Both the position numbers and the translations under genes were made by a program. Under the pieces are notes generated by a model, which searched no databases, was not told where the DNA came from, and saw only the letters and a list, made by a program, of their open reading frames with translations. DNA of 64,000 nt, from the NCBI RefSeq assembly GCF_030704535.1, contig NC_081822.1, forward strand, positions 9,541,001 to 9,605,000, written 5' to 3'. The stretch comes from Vitis vinifera (Eukaryota; Streptophyta; Magnoliopsida; Vitales; Vitaceae). Positions 37,178-50,800 of the stretch are shown here, piece after piece. Numbering within the stretch: the stretch's first letter is position 1; each line of letters starts with the position of its first letter.

Positions 37178-39789
37178 TCAAGAAATTGCCATAGCAGTCT
37201 TCCGAGCTTCTGGTTCATAAATAGTGTCCGATACTTTGGAGGGGGGCCAATACCGAAGAACTGATCTACCAACAATGTTTTTTATTGGAAGAGGACCCCT
37301 GAAACAAGGCAACCATAGTAACATGTAAGACAACTACTTCCAAAAACATGCATAGGAGATTAAACCAACATCCACTAAAAACTTGTTGATCTTCAACCAT
37401 TTTTCCCAGTGGATGGATCTCAATACAACCGGATCTGGGCATTTGACCAGATAGGCATCAAAAAGTAGACACCAGATGAAATGGTTCTTATTAACCAAAT
37501 GCTATAAATAACAGACAGTATATATGGGTTTTAGATTTACCAATTATGGGAGTCAAAACTGTTATTACGATTGTCTCCCAACACAAAGACATATCCTTCA
37601 GGCACAAGCTGCAAAAAAGAAAGCCAAATGAAGCACAACCCATTAGTAAGGTCTATATTTTTGACACATAAGAAAATGATTACAGATCAACACCAATATG
37701 CAGTTAAATCAAATGACTGAGAAGCAGTAATGATATATTACCACTGGATCCATATTATAAGCAAGAGGCTCCAAAATGAAATCTTCCTCTTGTGCAACAC
37801 CATTTACCATCAATTTCCCTTCAGAAACCTATGCACCAAAACCAGGGCAGATACAAGATATCAGAGGTGACATACAGAACAGAGGGGTTATCTTTTTTTT
37901 TTTTGGTACTTTCTTTCTTTCTTCTAGAAAAAAAGGAATTACTTGGATGAGAGCTTACTTCAACATAGTCCCCAGCTTTTGCAACAATTCTTTTTATGAA
38001 TACATCTCCAGCGCTATAACCAATTTCCTGCGGACAAAGCAAAATAATAAAAAATTCAGCATCCCCTGCCAGTTTTAACATACTTATTATCACAACCATG
38101 GACTTTAGAATAATATCCAAATCCTACCTGGAGTATTGGAGGCACCTTAAATATCACTATATCTGAGACTTCAGGATTTCTGAAGACGTATGAAACCTGA
38201 GAAATAATGCAGAGAGAAAAAAAGGGTTATTTGATTAAAAGGGCTTTTGAAAACCCAATTTTTGAAATTTGACCTCCCACCCTTTTTGACCTCATGTGGA
38301 TAACAATGCCCTCATTATTTTCTTGTAAAAATAATCATCTCTTTACCTTCATGTAAATACTTGAAATGATAAAAGAAATTTGCATAAAAAAAATGGGGTA
38401 CTTTTCAAGAAAAACATGAGAAGGGTTAGATTCATAATTTGAGGATTATTTCATCCCTTTTAACCAAATATTTCAAAAAAAAATCAGCCGGCTATTTCCA
38501 TAAGTTCCAACATGACAGTCTGCATCCATTCAAAGGGTGTAATCTTAAACAATGAAACACTATAAGAAACAACAACCTCACCAAACGGCTACAATCACCT
38601 TTCAAGGAAAAGGCATGGGTTAAGGGTAAGGATTGTCTAAAATCTTGAAAGGACACCTGATAACTTCATGTCATGTGCTTGAGAATTGGTTTTTTTTTTC
38701 CCCAAGTTCCATATAAAAAATTTGGGTTCTGATTACATTTTGCAAAACAGCATAGTTTGGGATCCTGGTTTGTGCAAGACGGTTTTGATTTTCAATCTTA
38801 AGAAAATGAAGCTGCATCATGTCCAAAAGTTTCATTTAGCTATAGGTATCAGAAGTCAGCACAAGATTCTGTCTAAATAGGTTTCAAGTTTCCCCCGTCA
38901 TACCAAATAATTCACCCTCCTAAATTATAATTTAAAAATAAAATAAAATTGAGTAATCTTTATTATACAGAAGAAGCTAAAAAATGTTTACTTCAACAGC
39001 TACTCTACCTACTTCCTTATTCCTCAAAATATAAGGAATACATAGTAATGTATATTGGAATTAAAAGATCAGACAATAATAGACAAGATTTTTTACCTTC
39101 TCCGCTAATATGCGGTCACCCACATCCAGAGTGGGATACATGGACGCGGACGGAATTGATCTTGGTTCAGCCAAGGGCGACCGAAAAAGTAAACTAACAG
39201 TCACCGCCGTAAAAACAGCCCTGGCATCCTCTGAACAGCAATTCAGTAATTTGGAGAGCCAATTGCTCCTTTCCAGCACCTTCCGATCAAGGGGCTTCGA
39301 AATAACTTCGACATCGCAACATTGTGTTCCGCCCTTATCCACTTCATCACCAACAGAACCCTGAATCGGCTCATTACAGGGAAGCCACTTCGATCCTGGC
39401 AAAAACGGAAGGATCGAAGTGGCTTTTAAGGGCGAAACCCCAAAAACCCCCACACTAGATTCAGAAACGCCAGTCGAAGACTTCATCAGCGAAATCAAAC
39501 CCACGATTAGAGGGTTTCTACAACTATCACCAAAAACTTCCCCAGCGAGAGTGCTATAGGCCGACGTCGATACCTTGGCCCAACAATTCGCCTTAGGCCT
39601 CCGATAATCAGCCTGGTAAGCCCTTGACGGAACAGGAGAATCGACCTCAGGCTTCTGACTGGGGCAGAAGAACCGAGATCGGACCCAGCATTCATGAATA
39701 GAACGACAATTGCCAACCCTAATTCCGGCCGATGACGCTAGGTTTTGAGCGACATAGCCGGAATAGGTGACGGTGAGTTTAATCGCCAT
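37178..39789 (-). CDS. TPP: Thylakoidal processing peptidase (plastid type I signal peptidase)
   Basis: Six exons in order of translation: 39097-39789, 38128-38196, 37959-38027, 37742-37828, 37541-37608, 37178-37298; 368 aa. The first ~190 residues have the Ser/Ala/Arg-rich make-up of a plastid transit peptide plus a stromal linker; the S26 peptidase domain follows. Box B reads [11 protein letters not shown] with the catalytic Ser at about 216. Box D reads [13 protein letters not shown] with the catalytic Lys at about 266. Box E reads [18 protein letters not shown] hydrophobic stretch before box B ([12 protein letters not shown]) should anchor it in the membrane. It resembles Arabidopsis TPP1/Plsp2A more than Plsp1. 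Family role: removes thylakoid-transfer signals from lumenal proteins such as plastocyanin and OE33. Intron 1 (38197-39096) carries a MITE. Confidence 0.94.
38228..38470. mobile_element. MITE in intron 1 of the peptidase gene
   Basis: Terminal inverted repeats of 16 bp with one mismatch: TATTTGATTAAAAGGG at 38228 and the complement of the right end, TATTTGGTTAAAAGGG, ending at 38470. It is 243 bp, has no coding capacity and lies wholly in the intron. A target duplication is not clear. Confidence 0.72.
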
Positions 39790-42700
39790 ATTTGCAATCC
39801 TGATTAACAAGATAAAGATCTGGTACAGAGTGGTTACGGTGACCGGCGATTCAGATATAAGAAACCCTACAATCCAAGAAGTACCATTTCTCGCTAACCA
39901 ATCAGTAAATCGGAAACTAAATGGTCGAATTGAAACCTAAACAAAGAGCCGTAATGGTATCGGAAGCAAAATCTAGGAGAAAATCAAGGAGCGGATGAGC
40001 AGATCAGAAGATACCAGAGGAGATGGAAAAGCTAGGGTTAGTTCCCAAGCTCCCCGCGGAGAAAGCGAGGCTCAGATCAGAGAGCAAAATGTTTGGAACG
40101 AGAGGCGAAAACCCAAGAAAACGCAAGAGGGCCTTTTAAGGGAAGGCGGCTACATCCTTGTACCTAAAATGCCCTCTACTCTTCACATAATTCTGAAAAT
40201 GCCACCATCCTTCACATTTTCGACTCCAAGGAAACTCCATTAACATCGAATAGACATATTTTGGTAGATGTTTCATTTAATTATCTATTTCTTATTTTAA
40301 AAATAAAAATATAATTTGTTTCGGGCTTGCATTATTCGGTCAAGGAGATTGCCTTCCATGGAGGGCGAGGATGGCAGGCGAAGAATTGAAGAAAGGGGGA
40401 AGGGCAATCTGGTCATTCTAAAAAGGATGCCATCGTAATTTGACTCTATTTAATCAATTTATTTGACTTTGACCCAGCGAGAACCTTTCCTCCAACCTTC
40501 GTCCTTCCTTCGATCTGTTTCCATTCAGGGAAACTAGGAAGATGCAGATGCTGAAAAGACATCAGTAGCCCCACAAGTGGGCAAATGCTGAAAAGCCTTA
40601 TGGATTAAGTTTCGCTTTTGGGCGACTTCACCTAAAGTTTTTGAACCGCAGAGAGTTCTCCGTTCGGTGCAGAAGAAGGATGTTTAGGAGAATGATAAAA
40701 AGGAAGGGGTAGTTTTGGAAAAACAACAAAAAGGATTACAAGGTGAGGTACTCAGTGACGTAAGTGCATACACCAGCCACCCAGGTTGTTGAAAAGTCAA
40801 ATGGTACATGTGCCTAAAAAAAAATTTGGATGAGTTCAAGGATTTCCCAATATAAAATCTCCTGACCTCTAAAAATCAATAATATCACTCATATTAATAT
40901 TGGCCAGTGGTTGAGCAGGAGTAGCATCCCTTTTGCTGGTTGAATGGGTAGAACCAATCAAAGTTCTTGATGAGACATGACCTGACCATTGGGGGATTGA
41001 AGTTTTGCCGATCTAATAAGGAATGAAGCTGAAAATGGAGCTTAGAAAAGATTAAGAAAACCTTGTCCTGACTCCAAACCCTACCGTTACTTGCGTCTTA
41101 TTCAATTAAATATGGGTATCATCGGAATTGGCAAGCAAGACAACCACCCACTTCTTCTGAGTTCAGCTCGTGGACCAAATTTGCAGGACTGGTTGGATTT
41201 AGTAAGCTTTAGTCAGACTCAAACAATTTTAGTCCGTTAGTATTCGATTTATGTAACTATAATTATTAGTGGTGGTAATTCTTGGTTGGAGTTGACCGCA
41301 TGTTAATCCGTTATTAAATGAATTATATTTTGGTTGAAACTTTCTTCCAAGCTTTACCAAGTGAGGGGCTAGCACACAAATGGCTTTCTCTAAGAGGGTT
41401 CGCTTCTTCGATTGGAACTTACTATTTGTCATTTTGATAGGAGTAGGTGTTTGTCACCCGTAAAATATCATAGCTTACTAAGCAGGTTTTCATTTTAAAG
41501 CTTTGCTAAAAACCTTCTAACTTATGTATGATATGCTTATTCGAATGATTATAAGTTTTAATAATATTGTTTTATTATTAATAAATAAAATTAGTTTACT
41601 ATCTTTTTGGAATTATTTTTAAAATAAGTTAGTTTATAATTCATATAAAATTAACGTCTTGAATAAATCAAATGAATTATAATTTTAAGAGGGTCATCAT
41701 CAAGTTTAGACAATATACTTAGATTTTATATTAATTTAATATAATTTAACTTAACTTAATTCAACATATTTATGAAATAGGCTACATAAATCATGTCATA
41801 TTATCCCTATAATAAACAAGTTATCTTTGTGTCAAGAAAAGTTGAATAATTATTAAATGAATTATATTTATTTATACTTAATTTTTTTATAAGAGGAAGT
41901 TGGTCATGTCAATTGCGAGATGTCATTTTAGGAAAGGTGGAGCACACGGAGAGATGAGAGAAAGTGAAGAAAAATAATAATAAATTTTGAAATGTAAATC
42001 CTTAAACAAATCCCTTAGAATATTAAATTCTCATGAATTGAATGACTTAGGGCATCTGAGAGTACTACAAGCATGCCTCATTATTATAAATAAATAATGA
42101 ATTTTAAATTTATTATATTATGTTATATTTTTAAGAGTTTTATTCTAATAGGTATGATGTATGATTTTAAATGAGATAATAATGATATACGTATGATTCT
42201 TAGTTGGTGATATTGAATATAGTTTTTTCACTTTGTTAAGATGTGTTCTTTTTTTTTCAAATTAAATTCCTGATACTAAAAAAATCATTTATAATTTGTT
42301 ACTATATTTCAAAATGATAATTTTAGAAATAATAACAAATAAAGAGTTATAAGGAGACAATGAAATACAATTGTGAATCCACGGATTTCCACCATACAAA
42401 ATTGAAACCTAAACTTTTTGGGAAATAAATTCATTAATATATCTAAGTACTTGTTTTAATGCAAGAACATGAATGGGTTTATGCTATTTGTTGAGAAATT
42501 TTTCATTGAAGTTTATCCATTGCAAATAATTTCCAAGTACTAGTATTTGACATAAGCATGGATAATTTTGATTATATGCATCTCATTGATATTTTTAGTT
42601 ATTTATGATTTTATGTGTAAAGTTTTGGTTATTTCATTCCCTTCTTAATAACCTTGATAAGGACATTGGATATAACCCTTATTTATTAATGAAATGTGAT

Positions 42701-45700
42701 GAAGCTATGATAAGTTGAAAGCAATCAATTGGAGTTTGAAAGTTAAAAAAAGGGGGTAAATTTATAAAATAAATTAACATATTAACTTAAGGTCATATAT
42801 GTTGCAAATTCATGTTTCATATGTTAATATGACTTGGTTAACGTTTGGTTTTAACCTAACTATGACATACACTAGTAAGATGGTAAAACCATCACTACTA
42901 TGGGGAGATGAAATACATAATTGAGAAGTTCATTTTAAATTTTTATTAACATGGAAGACCATTTTCGTAGCATGGTAATACAATAGAATGCTATTGTAAT
43001 AGTGAAACTTTGTACTTAAAAATTTCAAATGTCTATTCAGTGCATGGCAAATTTGTTAACCATGGTTTCACCTTACAAGTAAGAAAAGAAAGTAGCAAGT
43101 TACTACAAAATATGTAGGCAATGATGGTCACATTGAGTAGGACCTTAAAGATTGAAGCTTTTGTGTGTAACCTTGGTCTTTAGATTAATAATGGATGCTA
43201 CTGAAGTACTAATAAAAGTTGATTCTTATATCAAATTGTCTTATATAAACCTATAATTATCACATTTTTCTTTGTTTCATTTATATGAACATATTGTTAT
43301 GAGACTAGAGTCTGAGGGCATGTACTTGTACAATTGTTGTAGAAGTGCAGCCTTTGTAGTTTTGAATATCTTACTTTGTTTGTTTCTCTCAATACATACC
43401 CCTTTGCACACTTCCACTAAGCTTATATAAAATATGAAAAATTGTACAAGCAATTTAAACTTAGTGTAAAATTCCTATTGTCTAACTGTACATGACTATC
43501 ATTTGTGGTGTAATACTAGCAATTTTGAAGTACTCCCTCTCTTATTTCCCTTAACCAAAGAGTTTAAAATCATTTTCTTACACCTACCTAAAGCACACAT
43601 TAATCTAAGGCACATTTGTCAACTTTTAAATTAAAATTTTAAAAACCCAATAACCCAATGTTAGGAGTCAGCTTTGTAATAAAAATTTATCTTATGTTAT
43701 ATAATCGTGCACTTTCCTAGAAGATGGTTAACACACCCCTATGTAGACTTTGATTCTGAGTTTCACGGATCCTATACCACTGTACAATGAATTTACAGTT
43801 AAGTATACAGGCATAAAGGTCAAACCATACAAATGATATAAATTGTAAAATGATTTTAGCAATTAGAACAATGATTTATGAGTTTCCCTTAAGCAAGGTC
43901 TTCCATTATGAGGTTTTTAGTAGCACTATATAAAGAATTCACACCAAGTACACATAAAATTTACATTCATGGACCAAATTCAAATTATTTGCTTTGCTTA
44001 AACTTAAGTTTTTTTATGATTCAATTGTATGATCGTGAAATTTCAAGATGCTACCCACTCTCGTAATGCATGTAAACGATATAACATGGTGAAAAAATTA
44101 CATTAAAAAAAAAATGTTAGGTCAGGGCTCAAAAAATTGAACAATTTTTTGTGATTATTTTGAAGCATTGCTACCATATCATTGTTGGAGGAAATGTGTG
44201 TGCATATGTATAACTACTATCGAAATGAAACAAACACCATACAATAGTAAAATTCAGACCCAATGCCACAATCTAAACCATGTATTGATCTCATCTTTTA
44301 AATCCATGGACTTTCTTCACCACACAGCTTCCAACAAAGTGAATCAACCGACCCAAAATTTAATATCCAATAAAGCATGAGCCGGCAAAAAATTTTAGAA
44401 CATATGCCCATAAACGTCTTCTAAAATTACACCTTAATGATGAACATCTCAATGTGTTATGTAGGTATTGTACTAAAGATCTTTCTTCACCTGCAAAACC
44501 AAAACATCTAGTATTGCCCTGTTAATTACAGAACATGGATATTCCCAACACTGTAACATTGTTTCTATCTAGATAGGCTACAATTTACTTCTTGTTTTCC
44601 ATCCCAAACAATAGAATACCATAGTGTCATTAGCAAATCTGAACCATTAACCTCGATGATGAAAAAATGATAATTAACCCCTATTTTGAACTTATCTAAA
44701 TGTTCATAATTTGCTAATAGAATTAGAATACATTTGATAGTGATTTTAGGAAACATTTTTAACCTAAAAATTGTTTTAAAGCAAAAATAGGGTATTGAGC
44801 AACATTTTAAAAACATTTTTGAAAACCTAAAAAATCAATTATAATGTTTAAAAATCACTTATAATATTTTTTTGGAAAAACATTTGATAGACGATTCTTT
44901 TAAAAATATTTTTAAAGAAAATAATTTCATTAAAAATATTTTGAGTGGAAATACTATCAAAAGCACACTTAAAGTATGTTTGATACTGAATTTTGAAAAC
45001 GTTTTTATTTTTTTTAACACTTGAATAATAAAAATTTTAAAGTATTAAAAAAGTTGAAAATGTTTTCTAAAATCTCTACCAAGTAGGTTCTTAGAGTGTT
45101 TGATAATAATTTTAGAAAATATTTTTAATATTTTTAATAATAAAAATTTTCTAAGTTTAAAAATATTATAAATGCTTCTTAAAATCACTATTATACGTGT
45201 TTTTAGTTTTATGTTATCTTATTGGGAGAACCAAATTTGCACTTTTCAAAAATTAAACGAAACATCCTCTGAACTTTGAAATGCTTATTTTATTTCATTT
45301 TGGAGATTAAAATGTCCTTAGCAACCAGAACTGACTTCCCTTATGATATGCAAGCAATCTTTTCTAATGTGCAATCAAGTCAGAGTCCCAACAATGTATA
45401 TAATCCAATGTTTATACAAAAATGTAAGCGAAGATGAACAGCACAACTCTTCCTTTACAACACTATAATTGTGGGAAAACAAGGAGAGTATAATATAGCA
45501 CATATTCAAACACTCGTTGGTCAAGAGATGACTTTGAAATATACTCTCCCTTTTACTCTACCACCAACGCTAGGATTTTCACAAGATGGAGATTCATGAT
45601 GGTAGATCGACGAGTACAAGCGATTGAAATTTGAGGATTTTCTCTCAAATTCACGCTTGCAGACAACAGAAGTCTCAAGTTTTAAGGCAGGGATTTTGAA

Positions 45701-47846
45701 GTTTATGAAATTTTAAGCACTCAGAGTTGGGAATTACTTTGGTCTCCTTTCCATTTAGTAATTGCTACCTCAATTATTTCTAGCATCAGCGACTCCACGT
45801 CCAATTTTTAAAGAAACCATCTTCGGGGTATTTTACCAACTGCCGTACTATTACGGCTCTGTTTTTACCAACTGCCAGTAGTACTACTCATTCAGGTAGC
45901 CAAAGTGATTGTAAGAGTATTGCTTACGACAATTGACCTAAGACCTGAGTTCTAACCAGTGTATATAGGGGTAAGCACAAGATGCATGTTTTCAGCGCCA
46001 GAAGACAACCACACTCTTATGGGACAATGTAGGGGTAAGCTAGAAACAAAGTTTTTGAGTCCTACATATTGCAACAGCCATGGATCCTCAATGTGAGATG
46101 TCCACACGTAATGACACCTCGAAATGATGGGAATCGTCTGGAATTCAGTATGAATATATCAGGTAGCAGTGTTCAGACTCACGAGAAAAATAATGGGAAT
46201 CATTTGGAATTCGAGGAGGTGAAGCTATTTTGATATCACAGCAAGAGCCTAAACCTAGAGCCTGGTTCACACAGCTCACCCAGTGACCATCGCTTTTTAA
46301 CTCTATGAATCATGGAACTGCCCTTAAGGTAAAGGAAGAAAAAAAAAAAAAGAGGATAGGAAAAATAAAGTAGCCACAAAGAGGTCAGAGTGGGAGATTG
46401 GATTTGGAAAATAGCTTGTTGGCTGATAGCAGTGTCAGAAAATTCTCAAAGTAAATGGAATCGGAGCCTCACAAACGTTGGATGAGAAAAACGGTCCGTG
46501 GAAACAGCAAGCTGAAACCATTATTTAAGCCTGGAATAATTCGGTGGTTTAAGGTCACCAAGGCAATTGTCTATTCCAAAAAGGACTCCACAGAGTTGCT
46601 GTGTCCCAACTTGATGATTGCCATGAAAGGCCAAGTATAAAATGCAGGAACCCCAGAAAAGGAGTGGAAAAGAGAAGCAAAGGCAACATTGTGAAGACCC
46701 ATATCCAGAGTATAAATAATAAGAATTTCAGGTTAAACGAATCGGGCTGCTGGAGAATCGGGTTCCACTTTCGGCGGGCCGAAAAATATGATGAATCCTG
46801 GCTGTGGTCCATCATCATCCTTCAGCAACATTACACCACTTTGACATGAATGTGAATGAATGCCAAGAAACAACTGATTTGGGTTTGGAGGCTTCAGTTG
46901 GAAGCCAGGCGTGACCGAGAGAATAAACGTGGAATGATGTTGGGTTCACTCACGGCGCATGATATCATAGCCGTTGAGAGGGGAATATAGAATGCGCGTT
47001 CGCACGGGTGATGATCGCAAGGTGGCACGCCAGTTTCGCATGTGGAAATTTGTCCAGTGAGCGGCTGACACATTGTTTTGTATTTCCCCACTTTTTCAAA
47101 GTTACCGCCACTGCAGAAATCGATGGAGGTGGTGGTGGTGGGACCCGTCCGAAATCCTAGTTCAAAGCCCACACATTTTCATCCCCACGCGCCTTTTGCA
47201 TCGGAGGACCGACGCGCTTGCCATGTCAACAATGGGCGATCAAGAACTCCCCGGTCAACAACGGTGTTTGCCCTAGGGCTCTCCCCGCCAGCATCGTTTC
47301 GCACGCCAACGTCGTATATTGATGTTTCCAGCTTCAGAAGGGTCCCACCAAAGGGAATAATCATGATGGATCGACTCTTTGATTCAGGGGCCCGAGTCCT
47401 AGTCCACGCCATCGCGGAATCAACTGTACTGCCCTCCACAGACGATCGCTACCCCTCTTGAGCCTCTTACTTTTTTGCCACATCAATCAAAATCAGAGCA
47501 GTCCACTTCGTGTCTGATTGGAGGTTACATTCAACGATAGTGTTGCCTTCAAACCACCGGCCCATCAACACCGTCAAACGCTCAGTGGGGTCCACTTTAG
47601 ACCAACCAAGGGTGGATGATTAGTATGGGTGGAGCTCTCCCATTCAGGCACTGATATTGACTGACCCCGACAGACTGAAGGCAGAAAGAAAAAGAGAGAA
47701 GAGAAAGAGTGAGAAACAAGAGAGAGGTGTCTCCATTATTGTTTCTTCTCGTATCCCTTCTCTTTTGAGTCATAGACAGTGAGTGAGTCCCAGACACTGA
47801 GACTAAAACAAAAACTCCAAGATATTTGCATCAGCAGCAGTGAGCA
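39790..47846. other. Gene-poor intergenic region between TPP and AATL1
   Basis: About 8 kb without a supported gene. 39790-40250 is the peptidase 5' side. 41450-45500 is AT-rich with one cluster of foldback elements. 46900-47846 is more GC-rich and is the likely promoter and 5' UTR of the amino acid transporter. Open frames at 46455-46640, 47078-47461 and 47179-47439 overlap on both strands and show no domain. Confidence 0.6.
44732..45202. mobile_element. Cluster of three adjacent foldback (MITE-like) elements
   Basis: Three back-to-back inverted repeats share the same end phrase. One is 44732 to ~44968 (TTTGATAGTGATTTTAG .. ACTATCAAAAG), one is ~44975-45092 (TTTGATACTGAATTTTG .. CTAAAATCTCTACCAAG) and one is ~45093-45202 (TTTGATAATAATTTTAG .. 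TTAAAATCACTATTATA). All are AT-rich and non-coding. They resemble the outer family at 28475-29382. Confidence 0.65.
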
Positions 47847-50800
47847 ATGGAGGAGAGGCCAGAGACGGAGCTCATTTCCATTCCGGCTACTCCACGTGTC
47901 TCGACGCCGGAGATACTGACGCCCTCGGGGCAGAGGTCGCCGAGGCCGGCTTCCAAGGCGTGGACGCCCACGTCCTTTATATCGCCCCGGTTTCTGAGCC
48001 CAATAGGGACGCCGATGAAGAGGGTGCTGATAAACATGAAGGGCTACTTGGAGGAGGTGGGTCATCTCACCAAACTCAACCCACAAGATGCATGGCTTCC
48101 TATTACTGAGTCTCGCAATGGGAACGCTCATTACGCTGCGTTTCATAACCTCAATGCTGGGGTTGGCTTTCAGGCCCTCGTTTTGCCTGTTGCTTTCGCT
48201 TTTCTAGGCTGGTATGATTTCTACCACTGCTCCATCCTATATTTTTTCTTAGCTTCATTGCGCAGTTTATTATTTGATTTCTCTTCTTACTCAGTCAATT
48301 TTTTGGGTGCTTAAGCTGGTTCGGATCCTCAGAAAATGTAGGGAAAAACAAAGTGAACTCAGAATCGAATCTTGAAACTCTTTTTGTTCATTATCTAGAT
48401 TCAGGGAAGCAGAATCGCAACTGAGCTTAGTCTAACACAAATGTTGGTCCTAATCAAATTGAGTTTCTCCTATCTCTAGGTCTGTTGACATAGAAAAAGC
48501 GGAAAGCAAAAGTTTTGGTTTGTTATCCTTCCCCTAGTTTTCTTGGCAATGAAAAGTAAAGCAAACGTTTGAGATTAAAAAGGACGAAGGATACCCATAT
48601 TTTGCTTTAGTCATGGTGTAAATTTACTAATAGAAATTCCTCCTGGAGCTACATTTGGAATTAAGTACCAGTTACTGAAATGGCCTTACAAGACCTACTA
48701 TTACTGAATATGTATTATGGAGTCTTTTCTTTATCTAGTTTTTGTCCTTTATTTTATCTTTTTTATTTTCTCATTTTAAAAATATTTACTGATCCTAGAT
48801 TCTATAATTGAACGTTGGTCTCTAGAACTATGATTTCTTTTGGGAATCATCTATATCCTCCTTCTATGCCTGCCCCCGCATGTAGGTCACGACCGGCTAA
48901 ATTATCCTCTGGGGGTTTGTGGGGCTATGAGCTAATTCTGTTCTCCATCTTTAAATCACCTCATAGAGTTTATTTGAATAGAAGAAAGAAACATCCTGGA
49001 GGCAAGTCATTTCAATCCTTTCATCTTTTACCTTTCCCACAACTTTCATTTAGTCCATAGATATGCCATTGCCACCCATACTGGGGCCACTTATAATTTT
49101 GTTTTCTTTCCTTCAGAGATTTATGACCAGAGGGCCCCTTATACTTGATTGTTTTCTGGGTTGCTTTGCCTTTCCCATTCACGTGGGTGGGTCTATTTCC
49201 ACTCCAATTTTACTCCATTCAAACTTTTATGTTTATGTACCAAATGCTAGTCTCCTGTCATGGAGTGAATGTGGCAAGACTTTAACAAATACTTGATATA
49301 TAAGTTATTTCTGCATTTCTGTTGGGATTCTCCGCCCTGGCAAGAACCCAGGTGCTTCATGTCACATTGGACGCCATGATGTCTACTCAACTAGATTAGT
49401 GGTTTGAACAAATCTGGTGGGGTACTATGAAAGTATTTTACAAATGTGGATGAAGCATATAACCCTATTTCGAATGCTGATTAATAGTAATAAACTTCAA
49501 TTAGGTAACTTCATGAAAATGACACTTACGAATGGGGCTACAGCTACACATATGGCAGCATGCACGAGAAACATCTGGTTGGAACCCAATTGAAAAATTA
49601 ACCACTTCATTATTAAGTTCTCTGTTAATGGGTCATAACTCTGTTCCAGATGGGGCCTCCTTGTTTTCACTGGAGGCTGGATTTTTCATTTGATTCATGA
49701 GAGTGTAGAGCTTCCCTGGAAAAGATTGTTGCAGCTTTATCATAACCTGTAGTAGATTCCTCCATAATGCGGATAAGTCATCTGTAGTTGCCAAAAAATT
49801 GCAAATAAAAGTTGGCTGGGGAAGTTCTCATTGGCTGTATGGGGCAGGACTATTGGTCAAAAGTTTCAACACAAATTGAGTTTGAATTGGTTGACACCCT
49901 TGCCAAATGCGTTCAGTAACAGGCCCATCCAAGATGCTCTCTATCCATATTTGGTTTTTTGTTCCTTCCATGTTACAATGTGGAGCCTTCTGTGGCTTTT
50001 GTCACATTTCGTCATCCTTGTCACTGAATTTTGCCACTTGTGTTTGTTTTTAGTGACACTGTACTTGTTTTATAGTTGCTTACCTTTAAATTATTATAAG
50101 ACAAACCTTATGCTGTTTATTACATTTGAAAGGACTATCCTTCATGTAATCACGAATGGTTACTGGCTCAATTCCGCACTGATGAATCACATTAGTTTCA
50201 AACTTCTACTCATATCCATACTTCTTAAAGGTGCTTCAAACTTCATTTACATTAGGACAAAAAATCAGAAACAGACAAGGATAAAAGGAATTGAGGAAAG
50301 CTTGCCTTTATATTATGACAAGCACTTTCTACCAATTATATATCCAGGACAAAAAATGCATTGGGCCAAGATAAAAATGTGAAGGAAAATTAGTTTGATG
50401 AACTTAGCTTGCCTTCACTAATTATTTTTGTAAATGAAAATGCAGGAGTTGGGGAATACTTTCCTTAACCATAGCCTACTTTTGGCAACTTTATACATTG
50501 TGGATTCTAGTTCAACTACATGAAGCAGTTCCAGGGAAGAGGTACAATAGATATGTGGAACTTGCACAAGCAGCATTTGGTGAGACTGCATTCTAGACCC
50601 CAACTTTCAATTGAGAAATTCCATGCTGTATATGCATCATAGATCACTTGCATGGGAAAATATGCTGGGTTTTGTACGGTTTGTTAAACCAGTCCAACAT
50701 TCTCTAATTTTATTGATATTGATTGCATGGATAATTTTAACTATTATATTTATTACACTTCTTCAATAATCGAAATCATATGGAGTGGACATTCATGGGC

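Noticed and set aside
47078-47461. Overlapping frames on both strands upstream of AATL1
   Set aside because: The GC-rich promoter region leaves several frames open at once; none has a motif or splice support.
49831-50382. Plus-strand open frame of 183 codons
   Set aside because: It lies wholly within intron 1 of the AATL1-like gene and matches no family I know. Its hydrophobic make-up reflects T-rich intron sequence.
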